IMG/VR virus record: IMGVR_UViG_3300036859_000026
Span: 1-38,842 of that record
From: a virus
DNA length: 38,842 bases
Reading direction: 5' to 3' (one strand)
How positions within the stretch are numbered: the stretch's first letter is position 1; every line of letters begins with the position of its first letter. A model generated the notes under the pieces. It saw only the letters and a list, made by a program, of their open reading frames with translations. It ran no database searches and was not told the origin of the DNA. Shown here one piece after another: positions 1 through 5,367 of this stretch. Made by a program: the position numbers and the translations under genes.

Positions 1-133
1 AAATGGCTGGGCATGGTTCCTGCGCTGCATGAGCATGCCAAGGCTCTGCGCGACCTTGAAGGTATCGCTGATATGGCTGGCGCCGCTGCTGCTGGCGTGA
101 AAGTTCGCGCAGCGAGGGCTGCGGCGAGGGCTG
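1..133. repeat. Left copy of the terminal direct repeat
   Basis: These bases recur at the right edge of the window with one difference (A at 127, G at the matching 38836). The reading frame of the alanine-repeat gene is preserved across the join. The simplest reading is a circular or terminally redundant genome whose assembly was cut inside a low-complexity repeat. It is probably an assembly overlap rather than a biological terminal repeat. Confidence 0.93.
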
Positions 134-414
134 CGGCGGGGGATGCGGCGTGGGCTGCGGCGGGGGCTGCGGCGGGGGCTGCGGCGGGGGATGCGGCGAG
201 GGCTGCGGCGGGGGCTGCGGCGGGGGCTGCGGCGTGGGCTGCGGCGTGGGCTGCGGCGTGGGCTGCGGCGGGGGCTGCGGCGGGGGATGCGGCGTGGGCT
301 GCGGCGTGGGATGCGGCGTGGGCTGCGGCGGGGGCTGCGCTCAAGCCGACAACCGAATGGCTGCAAGCCAGCGCGCTAGACCTCGTGCAACGAATGATCG
401 AGGTGAAAGAATGA
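1..414 (+). CDS. Alanine-repeat phage protein, C-terminal part
   Basis: Continuation of the gene that starts at 38374. Bases 1-117 encode the end of the globular domain, 118-333 encode 18 tetrapeptide repeats in which Ala or Asp is followed by two Ala and then Gly, Trp or Arg, and a short unique tail follows (LKPTTEWLQASALDLVQRMI). The last codons overlap the next start (ATGA). A four-residue period puts the Trp/Arg/Gly positions on a slowly turning face of a helix, so an elongated helical rod is plausible. The repeat is open in all three forward frames, but only this frame has a domain and start on both sides. Confidence 0.85.
   Translation, partial: KWLGMVPALHEHAKALRDLEGIADMAGAAAAGVKVRAARAAARAAAGDAAWAAAGAAAGAAAGDAARAAAGAAAGAAAWAAAWAAAWAAAGAAAGDAAWAAAWDAAWAAAGAALKPTTEWLQASALDLVQRMIEVKE
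118..333 (+). repeat. 12-bp coding tandem repeat, 18 units
   Basis: The unit is GCTGCGGCGNGG. In all 18 copies only two bases vary: the second (C or A, giving Ala or Asp) and the tenth (A, G or T, giving Arg, Gly or Trp). The other ten bases are identical, which suggests recent homogenisation by slippage or unequal exchange. The assembly ends inside it, so the copy number is uncertain. Confidence 0.95.
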
Positions 415-596
415 AGACAACCGACATCCGAGAAACCCGCAAAGCGGACCGCGCGATGCCGACGCGCTCCCTATACCAAGGCATGCCCTACATCCCATCG
501 TGGCAGATGGTGCGCCGCACAACGTGGACGGATCGCCTAGGCGGCCATTACGGCATCGTGGACACGCATGCTGCACTGCGTCGGAGGCCGGAATGA
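411..596 (+). CDS. Small hypothetical phage protein (61 aa)
   Basis: ATG at 411 overlaps the preceding stop in an ATGA coupling, and its own stop overlaps the next start in the same way. The product is short, basic and rich in Arg and Trp, with the segment LYQGMPYIPSWQMVRRTTWT near residues 21-40. No domain, signal or membrane segment is recognised. The tight coupling on both sides is the main reason to call it real; no function can be inferred. Confidence 0.6.
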   Translation: MKTTDIRETRKADRAMPTRSLYQGMPYIPSWQMVRRTTWTDRLGGHYGIVDTHAALRRRPE

Positions 597-721
597 CTGA
601 TTGCAGCTTTGTGCCAGTCTTGTTTGCTATTCTTGGCGCAATCGGTTTTGCAAGCATTATTGTTTGCTTTGCAGGGCTGGCAACGCTGCTATGGATGAAA
701 ATCTGGGAGGAGTGGGAATGA
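593..721 (+). CDS. Single-pass small membrane protein (42 aa)
   Basis: Start ATG 593 overlaps the upstream stop and the stop at 719-721 overlaps the next ATG. Residues 7-35 form one long hydrophobic span rich in Phe, Ile, Leu and Ala, followed by a short acidic tail (KIWEEWE). It belongs to a run of three or four tiny membrane proteins in the early rightward unit, a position where phages often carry superinfection-exclusion or host-takeover peptides. That role is only a guess. Confidence 0.6.
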   Translation: MTDCSFVPVLFAILGAIGFASIIVCFAGLATLLWMKIWEEWE

Positions 722-963
722 AATCAGAGATCGACGCAAACGAAGCCCTGCGCCACCTGAGCGCCAGAGAACAAGCGCGCCGCGAATGGGGCGCACAGCA
801 AGGCCGCTATCCTCTTCCTCCAGACTGCTCGCCCATGACCCTCAAAGACTCTCTGTGGTACTGGTCAGCCAGTCTCGTTCCGCTGCTGCTCGTGGGAGCG
901 TTCGCGGTGGTGGCGTGGTTCGAGCCTGGGTGGTTGGTTGCGCTGGCGGAGTATGTGAAATAA
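718..963 (+). CDS. Small membrane protein with C-terminal hydrophobic anchor (81 aa)
   Basis: A strong GGGAGGAG site lies just before ATG 718, which overlaps the previous stop. The first 45 residues are charged and look cytoplasmic; about residues 47-76 are hydrophobic (SLVPLLLVGAFAVVAWFEPG), so it is probably tail-anchored in the inner membrane. No family is recognised. It is translationally coupled to the 42-residue membrane protein upstream, suggesting the two are made together. Confidence 0.65.
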   Translation: MKSEIDANEALRHLSAREQARREWGAQQGRYPLPPDCSPMTLKDSLWYWSASLVPLLLVGAFAVVAWFEPGWLVALAEYVK

Positions 964-998
964 GTGCAACTGACTTATGGGCAGCGGTAGGGCTGTGT

Positions 999-1259
999 TT
1001 GCTATCAACGGGGCATTGGATTGGTGCATCAGTGGCATTCTTCATTCTGCGCATTCACAATGCCATTCAAGAAATGAAGACATTCATCCGCCGCAAATAC
1101 AACCGCCTGCGCTGGTGGCTGCACAGCCTGAAGCGCGCTCCATTTTCTGAGGAAACAGATGAACGTATACCAACGGCTGAATGCCGCCCGCCAGAAGTTC
1201 CACACGCTAAAGCTCTCAAAGAGCGGGCACAACAAGTTCGCCGGCTACTACTACTTTGA
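999..1259 (+). CDS. Possible small membrane protein, start unresolved
   Basis: Between the end of the upstream gene (963) and the ERF gene (1159) one frame reads like protein: a hydrophobic segment (HWIGASVAFFILRI) followed by a strongly basic stretch (FIRRKYNRLRWWLHSLKR). It has no ATG in a sensible place; the TTG at 999 follows an AGGG by six bases, and a GTG at 930 is another option. The frame runs 100 bases into the ERF gene, which counts against it. A competing frame at 977-1150 (57 codons from ATG) ends neatly before the next gene but has unnatural composition. Low confidence either way. Confidence 0.3.
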   Translation: MLSTGHWIGASVAFFILRIHNAIQEMKTFIRRKYNRLRWWLHSLKRAPFSEETDERIPTAECRPPEVPHAKALKERAQQVRRLLLL

Positions 1260-1803
1260 GCTAGGGGACTTCCTGATCCCGGCCCTAGGCGTGTTCGCCG
1301 AGTTCGGCCTGTGCGCCATCGTTACTTTCGAGGCAACCACGGCCAGCATGATCATCCGCAACGTCGAGAAGACGGAAGAAACCATCGTCCTGACTTCCCC
1401 CATGGGATCGGCCGCGCTCAAGGGCTGTCACGAGGTGCAGAACATCGGCGCCGTCGAGACCTACCAGCGGCGCTACCTATGGGTGATGGCGCTGGAAATC
1501 GTGGAGCACGATGCGCTGGATGCCACTCTAGGCAAGAAAGGAGCGCAAGCAGAGCCAGCGGCCGATTCTGATCGCCAGGCCGAGCTAGACGAGCTGGCCC
1601 TGTACCTGATCGACTGCCATCAAAACGGCAACGACACGAAAGCCATCGAGCTTTGGTACGACGCGAAGACCTGGAGCGCAGACAACCCCACCGAGAGCGA
1701 AGAGAAGAAATACGTGTGGGGACTGCTCAAGGCTGAGAGCAAGCTGCGTTCGACACTCAAGGCAAACGCTCCGCAGCGCAAGCCAGCGGAGCAAGCTGCA
1801 TAA
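1159..1803 (+). CDS. erf: ERF-family single-strand annealing recombinase
   Basis: A 214-residue protein with the ERF-superfamily core: an early NKFAGYYYFELGDFLIPAL segment (about residues 26-44) and the signature VQNIGAVETYQRRYLWVMAL (about 92-111). ERF proteins of P22 type form rings on single-stranded DNA and anneal complementary ends, helping circularise or concatenate phage DNA. The last 90 residues are a charged, variable tail. The ATG follows a GAGGAAAC ribosome site. No partner exonuclease is visible nearby; the VRR-NUC-like protein of the leftward unit is a candidate. The family call is confident, the exact role inferred. Confidence 0.88.
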   Translation: MNVYQRLNAARQKFHTLKLSKSGHNKFAGYYYFELGDFLIPALGVFAEFGLCAIVTFEATTASMIIRNVEKTEETIVLTSPMGSAALKGCHEVQNIGAVETYQRRYLWVMALEIVEHDALDATLGKKGAQAEPAADSDRQAELDELALYLIDCHQNGNDTKAIELWYDAKTWSADNPTESEEKKYVWGLLKAESKLRSTLKANAPQRKPAEQAA

Positions 1804-1810
1804 GTTCAAC

Positions 1811-1881
1811 GCCGCAGCACGAGCAATCTACCCAATCGGTAGGAAAGATGGTGGGGACCAATTCATGCTCGTTGCTGCGGC
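1811..1881 (+). ncRNA. Candidate structured RNA: three-way junction
   Basis: A 15-bp closing stem pairs 1811-1825 with 1866-1881, with a single bulged T at 1872. It encloses two small hairpins: CTACC/GGTAG (1828-1842, five-base loop) and TGGT/ACCA (849-860 of this kilobase, GGGG loop). All three helices are perfect apart from the bulge. It lies eight bases after the ERF stop in a region with no gene. The strand is taken from the rightward genes around it; the reverse complement would fold too. I recognise no Rfam class. Confidence 0.5.
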
Positions 1882-1891
1882 ACCACATCAA

Positions 1892-2007
1892 TGGGCAGCG
1901 GGGAGCCCCGTGAAGGCGCAGCCAGAGGGTCTAGACATCGGATCGTTTTAGTAGCCCGTGGAAACTGGCAGCTAGCTATAGCCGGGTTTGCGACCGGCTG
2001 CCCACCA
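1892..2007 (+). ncRNA. Second candidate RNA fold with a tRNA-like end
   Basis: TGGGCAGC at 1892-1899 pairs perfectly with GCTGCCCA at 1997-2004, and CCA follows the seven-base stem plus A, as in a tRNA acceptor end. Inside are GCCGG/CCGGC (1981-1998), a short CGGGG/CCCCG pair, and GCCAG/CTGGC. The internal arms do not give a T-arm or anticodon arm and the length is about 115 bases, so this is not a normal tRNA. It may be a tRNA mimic or simply a nested hairpin. Confidence 0.35.
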
Positions 2008-2062
2008 ATCAAAAGAAACGTGTCATACTAGCCACGCTTCTTCGTATTTGTCTCCTCCTCCG

Positions 2063-2079
2063 CCAGCTTGATAAGCTGG
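2063..2079. repeat. Short perfect inverted repeat
   Basis: CCAGCTT and AAGCTGG flank a three-base GAT loop. It stands six bases before the next, larger hairpin in the same noncoding stretch. With no T-run after it, it is more likely part of a folded transcript or a protein site than a terminator. Confidence 0.5.
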
Positions 2080-2084
2080 ACTTC

Positions 2085-2117
2085 GGCCGCTGTGAGTATT
2101 CCAGCGGCCATTTTCTT
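2085..2117 (+). terminator. Probable intrinsic terminator
   Basis: A perfect 8-bp GC-rich stem (GGCCGCTG / CAGCGGCC) with a nine-base loop is followed by ATTTTCTT. The stem is strong but the T-run is interrupted, so termination may be partial. It would end transcripts of the early rightward genes and any RNA made from the folded region upstream. Confidence 0.5.
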
Positions 2118-2189
2118 GGTAAACTGCGGGTATGGGCACAAAACCGGAATCGTCAAACTCACAGCAGAGTGGATTGAACGAAGAGTTCC

Positions 2190-2201
2190 ACTCCCGGGAG
2201 T
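2190..2201. promoter_or_regulatory. 12-bp perfect palindrome
   Basis: ACTCCCGGGAGT reads the same on both strands. It sits five bases before the strong terminator, in the noncoding region between recombination and packaging genes, where a cos/pac or a regulator site could lie. The same half-site, with a three-base spacer and reversed order, occurs at 37021-37041 in the replication gene. Function unknown. Confidence 0.4.
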
Positions 2202-2205
2202 CCAC

Positions 2206-2247
2206 CTAAGCCCGCTGGCGATGCATACCCAGTGGGCTTAGTTTTTT
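2206..2247 (+). terminator. Strong rho-independent terminator
   Basis: CTAAGCCC (2206-2213) pairs with GGGCTTAG (2234-2241), an inner CTGG/CCAG extends the helix, and six T residues follow directly. This is the clearest terminator in the window. It separates the early rightward genes and the folded noncoding region from the structural genes, so late genes need antitermination or a promoter that is not obvious by eye. Confidence 0.85.
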
Positions 2248-2260
2248 CTGGAGCAAAGCT

Positions 2261-2443
2261 ATGCCCGCAAAGTCAGCCGCTCAATACCGCTTGATGCAAG
2301 CCGTGGCTCACAACCCCCAAGTAGCCAAGCAAACCGGCATCCCTCAAAGCGTAGGCCAGGAGTATGCGGCTGCGACTCCAAGCCCCGGGAAACTACCAGA
2401 ACACCGCAGAAAGATGATGGCGGAAGCGCTCCGAAAACGGTAA
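2261..2443 (+). CDS. Small conserved phage protein (60 aa)
   Basis: ATG follows a TGGAGC ribosome site just after the terminator. The product begins MPAKSAAQYRLMQAVAHNPQ and ends in a basic KLPEHRRKMMAEALRKR-type tail. This PAKS...QxRLM pattern is common in small proteins near the packaging genes of phages; its role is not known. It is basic and may bind nucleic acid, but nothing in the sequence shows this directly. Confidence 0.65.
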   Translation: MPAKSAAQYRLMQAVAHNPQVAKQTGIPQSVGQEYAAATPSPGKLPEHRRKMMAEALRKR

Positions 2444-2492
2444 GTTAGGAAGAGCGCGAAGTTTTGCGCCATGTATACAGGGAGACAGGCGC

Positions 2493-3302
2493 ATGACTTC
2501 AATAACTGGGGGGAACCTGCGCGATGATGCGGGGAATCTCCTAGTATCCCAAGCAACCGAATACTTCATGCGTGTAGGTTTTGGCCAAGTGCCAGGACAT
2601 ACACGGGTTGCAGCCCTCGGGCGCGCAAACTCGGTGGCAGCAGCACCATTCGACATCTGGAATAGCACTGCATCAACCTATCCTTGGATGACAGCAGCAA
2701 CCGCCCTAGAGGTTGTCTCAAGCAGCGCCCAAGATGCACCGGCAGGGACGGGCATCCAATCAATCGTCATCAATGGGCTAGACGCAACTTACACACAAGT
2801 AGCGCAGACCATCACATTGAACGGTACGACCGCCGTAGCTATTCCAACCTCTCTTTTCAGAATCAACAACGCACTAACCCTGGTAAAGGGGAGTGGTGCC
2901 GCAGCAACAGGCGTGACGAATGCGGGCGATATCACGATCAGGGATAGTGGCGGAGGCACCACGCGAGCCCTTATCTCGGCAGGGCAAGGAATCACGCAGC
3001 AGACAGCCTACACAGTCCCAGCTGGTAAAACCCTACAGATCATTTCGCAGGTCTTCAGCGTAGATAACCCTAGCGCAAACAAGGATTTCACGATATCGAC
3101 CTATATCCAATCATCGCTAGGCGTATTTAGGCTGCCACTACATATAAGCGTGGATGGCAATCCGTACCGCCATGACGGTATCCCTGGAATCATCTTGGCC
3201 GAAAAAACTGATTTTCTGCACCGCATCACCTTCATAAGCGGCATCAACAACAGCTATACCAGCGCCTGGCTAGGCATTCTCAAAGAGAACACCGCGCAGT
3301 GA
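2493..3302 (+). CDS. Putative virion-associated beta-rich protein (269 aa)
   Basis: The N-terminus carries a GxVPGHxRVxxxGR pattern (VGFGQVPGHTRVAALGR, about residues 28-44), then a DIW segment, then ALEVVSSSAQD and TQTITLNG-like beta strands. I know this arrangement from hypothetical structural proteins of many podoviruses and siphoviruses, where it is found near head genes. No membrane segment or enzyme motif is present. The position before the terminase genes fits a minor head or decoration component. The family resemblance is recognised; the structural role is inferred. Confidence 0.55.
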   Translation: MTSITGGNLRDDAGNLLVSQATEYFMRVGFGQVPGHTRVAALGRANSVAAAPFDIWNSTASTYPWMTAATALEVVSSSAQDAPAGTGIQSIVINGLDATYTQVAQTITLNGTTAVAIPTSLFRINNALTLVKGSGAAATGVTNAGDITIRDSGGGTTRALISAGQGITQQTAYTVPAGKTLQIISQVFSVDNPSANKDFTISTYIQSSLGVFRLPLHISVDGNPYRHDGIPGIILAEKTDFLHRITFISGINNSYTSAWLGILKENTAQ

Positions 3303-3315
3303 GCCATAATGGCAC

Positions 3316-3333
3316 CACCAAACTACTTTGGTG
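3316..3333. repeat. Intergenic hairpin
   Basis: CACCAAA and TTTGGTG form a perfect 7-bp stem with a CTAC loop, 14 bases after the preceding stop. No T-run follows, so it is more likely an mRNA stability or processing hairpin than a terminator. Confidence 0.4.
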
Positions 3334-3343
3334 AGTAAGCAAT

Positions 3344-3517
3344 ATGAATGAGACGCAAGAACGCAGCGCACTTTATGCCTGCGCTGAAACTAGGCCGGAT
3401 GGGCGTTCGTGCCTGACTATTCTAACAAAGATAGATAGCGGCGCTATGTTCTGCCCTAAGTGCGGACATCTCTACCCGCCCGATGCCTACCAAGACTCCA
3501 CAGTTAGTGAAGACTAA
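3344..3517 (+). CDS. Small zinc-ribbon-like protein (57 aa)
   Basis: ATG 3344 opens a 57-codon frame ending one base before the terminase small subunit start. It has CAETRPDGRSC near residues 13-23 and FCPKCGHLYPP near residues 36-46, giving four cysteines in two pairs typical of a zinc ribbon. The TTG, GTG and CTG alternatives upstream are no better. Function unknown; it precedes the terminase pair and could be co-translated with it. Confidence 0.55.
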   Translation: MNETQERSALYACAETRPDGRSCLTILTKIDSGAMFCPKCGHLYPPDAYQDSTVSED

Positions 3518-3518
3518 C

Positions 3519-3821
3519 ATGGCGGAGTATAAAAAGGGACAGAAACCAGGACCAGGCAGACCAAAGGGAATGCCAAACAAGGCCACTAGGAACGCACGAG
3601 AGGCTATCGCAAGGTTCGTCGATGGCAATGCTGATCGCCTGCAAGAATGGCTAGATCGCATCGCAGAGGATGAAGGCCCGAAAGCGGCGTTCAACTGCTT
3701 CACCGACCTACTGGAGTTCCATGTACCAAAGCTGGCTCGCAATGAGCTTACGGGCGAGGATGGCGGTCCTGTAGAGCATTCCGTAGAGTTCACCATTGTC
3801 GACCCACAAGCTAAGGGTTGA
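3519..3821 (+). CDS. Terminase small subunit (putative)
   Basis: A 100-residue protein with a basic N-terminus KKGQKPGPGRPKGMPNKATR (residues 5-24), a helical middle and an acidic tail. The GRPKGxxNKxTRxAR motif is typical of small terminase-like proteins directly upstream of large terminases. Small terminases recognise phage DNA at pac/cos and hand it to the motor. ATG 3519 is chosen; an in-frame ATG at 3483 would overlap the zinc-ribbon gene by 35 bases. The stop overlaps the TerL start by 26 bases. Confidence 0.7.
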   Translation: MAEYKKGQKPGPGRPKGMPNKATRNAREAIARFVDGNADRLQEWLDRIAEDEGPKAAFNCFTDLLEFHVPKLARNELTGEDGGPVEHSVEFTIVDPQAKG

Positions 3822-5136
3822 GGTCCCCCGCAAGCTCAAGCCGCTTCTATACCCCAAGCGCTTCAAAGGCGCATACGGCGGGCGAGGGGGGGCTAAGAGC
3901 CACTTCTTCGCAGAGCAGGTAGTTCTCCGCTGCCTCCAGCGACCGACACGGGTGGTTTGCATCCGCGAGGTTCAAAACTCCATCCGTGACTCAGTCCGCC
4001 AGCTCTTGGTGGATAAGATCGAGCGCTTAGGGCTACAGCACCTCTTCCAAGAGCTAGAACAGGAGATTCGAGGCCCAAGGGGGTCGCTCATCATCTTCAA
4101 GGGGATGCAGAGCTACAACGCGGCCAACATCAAGAGCTTGGAAGGCTACGACATAGCCTGGGTAGAAGAGGCCCAGACCCTCAGCCAGCACTCTTTAGAC
4201 CTTCTGCGCCCGACGCTGCGCAAGGAAGGCTCTGAATTGTGGTTTAGCTGGAACCCTCGCTATAAGACTGATCCGGTAGATGCCTTCTTCCGCAAGAGCC
4301 CGCCAGAAGATGCCGTAAGCGTGATGGTGAACTGGCGGGATAACCCTTGGTTCCCCGAAGTGCTCCGCAAGGAAATGGAGCACGACTTCAAGGTAGACGC
4401 GGACAAGGCGGAGCACATCTGGAATGGGGCCTATGGCTCTGGACAAGGGGCGATCCTAGCCAGGTGGGTCAATCATGCGGAGCGGGAAGGCCGGATCAGT
4501 ACAAATGTCGCCTATGACCCGAGCGGGGCGACACTTGAGGTATCTAGCGACCTCGGTTTCCGGGATACGGCATCATGGTGGTACTGGCAGCGCTGCTTGG
4601 GAGGATTCCGGCTGCTGGCCTATGACGGGGATAGCGGGCTGGATGCGGACGACTGGATACCCCGCATTGAGACAGTCATAGCCAAGCTAGGGGCGCAGCT
4701 AGGGCAAATCTGGCTGCCCCATGATGCCAAGGCCAAGACCTTCCAGAGCAAGCACACGAGCGTGGAGAAGTTCCTGGGCCGCTTCCCGAACAAGGTGAGC
4801 GTGGTTCCGCAGAGCAAGAAGGCGGATCAGATCAACGCAGCGCGGGCGGTTATCAACAAGTGCGAGTTCCATACTGATCTATGCGAGGCCGGGATAGATG
4901 GTTTGCGGGCTTGGGAGTTTGAATGGAACGAGGAACTAAACGTGTTTTCTCGTGAACCCGTGCATAATTGGGCCTCGCACCCATCGGACGCTTTTGCATA
5001 CGGCTGCCAAGTAATGCTTGAAGCAGAAGCGCCAAAACCGGGGCCAGAGAGTATGCGAGGCATACTAGTTGGGCAACCTAGTGTGAGCCTCAATGAAATG
5101 TGGCAAACTGCGCCAACACGGTCAAAACGCATATAA
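3796..5136 (+). CDS. terL: Terminase large subunit
   Basis: ATP-driven packaging motor and headful/cos nuclease, 446 residues. Walker A is GGRGGAKS (28-35), Walker B DIAWVEEAQ (119-127) and the coupling motif SWNP (151-154). The RNase-H-like nuclease half supplies likely metal-binding aspartates at D252 (SSDLGF), D310 (LPHDAK) and D398 (HPSDAF). This is the Terminase_3/PBSX type. The start is TTG at 3796, inside the small subunit gene; no ATG gives the conserved N-terminal RKLKPLL..RFKGAYGGRG segment. All key residues are present. Confidence 0.95.
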   Translation: MSTHKLRVEVPRKLKPLLYPKRFKGAYGGRGGAKSHFFAEQVVLRCLQRPTRVVCIREVQNSIRDSVRQLLVDKIERLGLQHLFQELEQEIRGPRGSLIIFKGMQSYNAANIKSLEGYDIAWVEEAQTLSQHSLDLLRPTLRKEGSELWFSWNPRYKTDPVDAFFRKSPPEDAVSVMVNWRDNPWFPEVLRKEMEHDFKVDADKAEHIWNGAYGSGQGAILARWVNHAEREGRISTNVAYDPSGATLEVSSDLGFRDTASWWYWQRCLGGFRLLAYDGDSGLDADDWIPRIETVIAKLGAQLGQIWLPHDAKAKTFQSKHTSVEKFLGRFPNKVSVVPQSKKADQINAARAVINKCEFHTDLCEAGIDGLRAWEFEWNEELNVFSREPVHNWASHPSDAFAYGCQVMLEAEAPKPGPESMRGILVGQPSVSLNEMWQTAPTRSKRI

Positions 5137-5367
5137 ATGGCCTCGAAACCCGCTGAAACTGGCTCCGAAGTCAAGCCAAAGACGTTTGGCGTATACGACG
5201 CCTCATTTAGGCCTACCTGCATGGAGTGCGGGTGCCTCATGGAATCTTCGGGCCAACATACAGAGGGCCGAGTAAAGATTTGGTGTGGTATCTATAAGTG
5301 CAGCAGGAAGGGCATCAAACTGTGGTATCAGGCCCCTGTTGTGCAGCTAGAGGCGGCAGATGACTAA
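5137..5367 (+). CDS. Small cysteine-rich protein (76 aa)
   Basis: ATG directly follows the TerL stop. Cysteines occur as CMECGC (about residues 28-33) and CGIYKC (about 50-55), suggesting a zinc ribbon, followed by KGIKLWYQAPVV. The gene overlaps the portal start by eight bases, so the three genes are coupled. The family is not recognised; similar small zinc proteins often lie between terminase and portal in podoviruses. Confidence 0.6.
   Translation: MASKPAETGSEVKPKTFGVYDASFRPTCMECGCLMESSGQHTEGRVKIWCGIYKCSRKGIKLWYQAPVVQLEAADD

Noticed and set aside
118-333. CRISPR-like repeat array
   Set aside because: Units are 12 bp with no spacers and lie inside a coding frame.
143-596. Open frames through the 12-bp array giving Arg/Gly/Leu or Cys/Gly-rich proteins
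   Set aside because: A stop-free 12-bp unit is open in every forward frame. Only one frame has a globular domain before the array and a unique tail after it; the part of the third frame after 411 is kept as its own small gene.
977-1150. 57-codon ATG frame before the ERF gene
   Set aside because: It ends neatly, but its sequence is Pro/Gln/His-rich without structure, while the alternative frame has a convincing membrane segment. Neither is certain.
1892-2007. A true tRNA gene
   Set aside because: Although the ends look like an acceptor stem with ACCA, no T-arm, D-arm or anticodon loop can be placed and the element is too long.
2023-2205. 60-codon minus-strand frame in the noncoding hub
   Set aside because: Runs through hairpins and the palindrome, has unnatural composition and no ribosome site.
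2132-2209. 25-codon ATG frame before the strong terminator
   Set aside because: No ribosome site, very polar and low-complexity, and its stop lies in the terminator stem. It could be real but cannot be supported.
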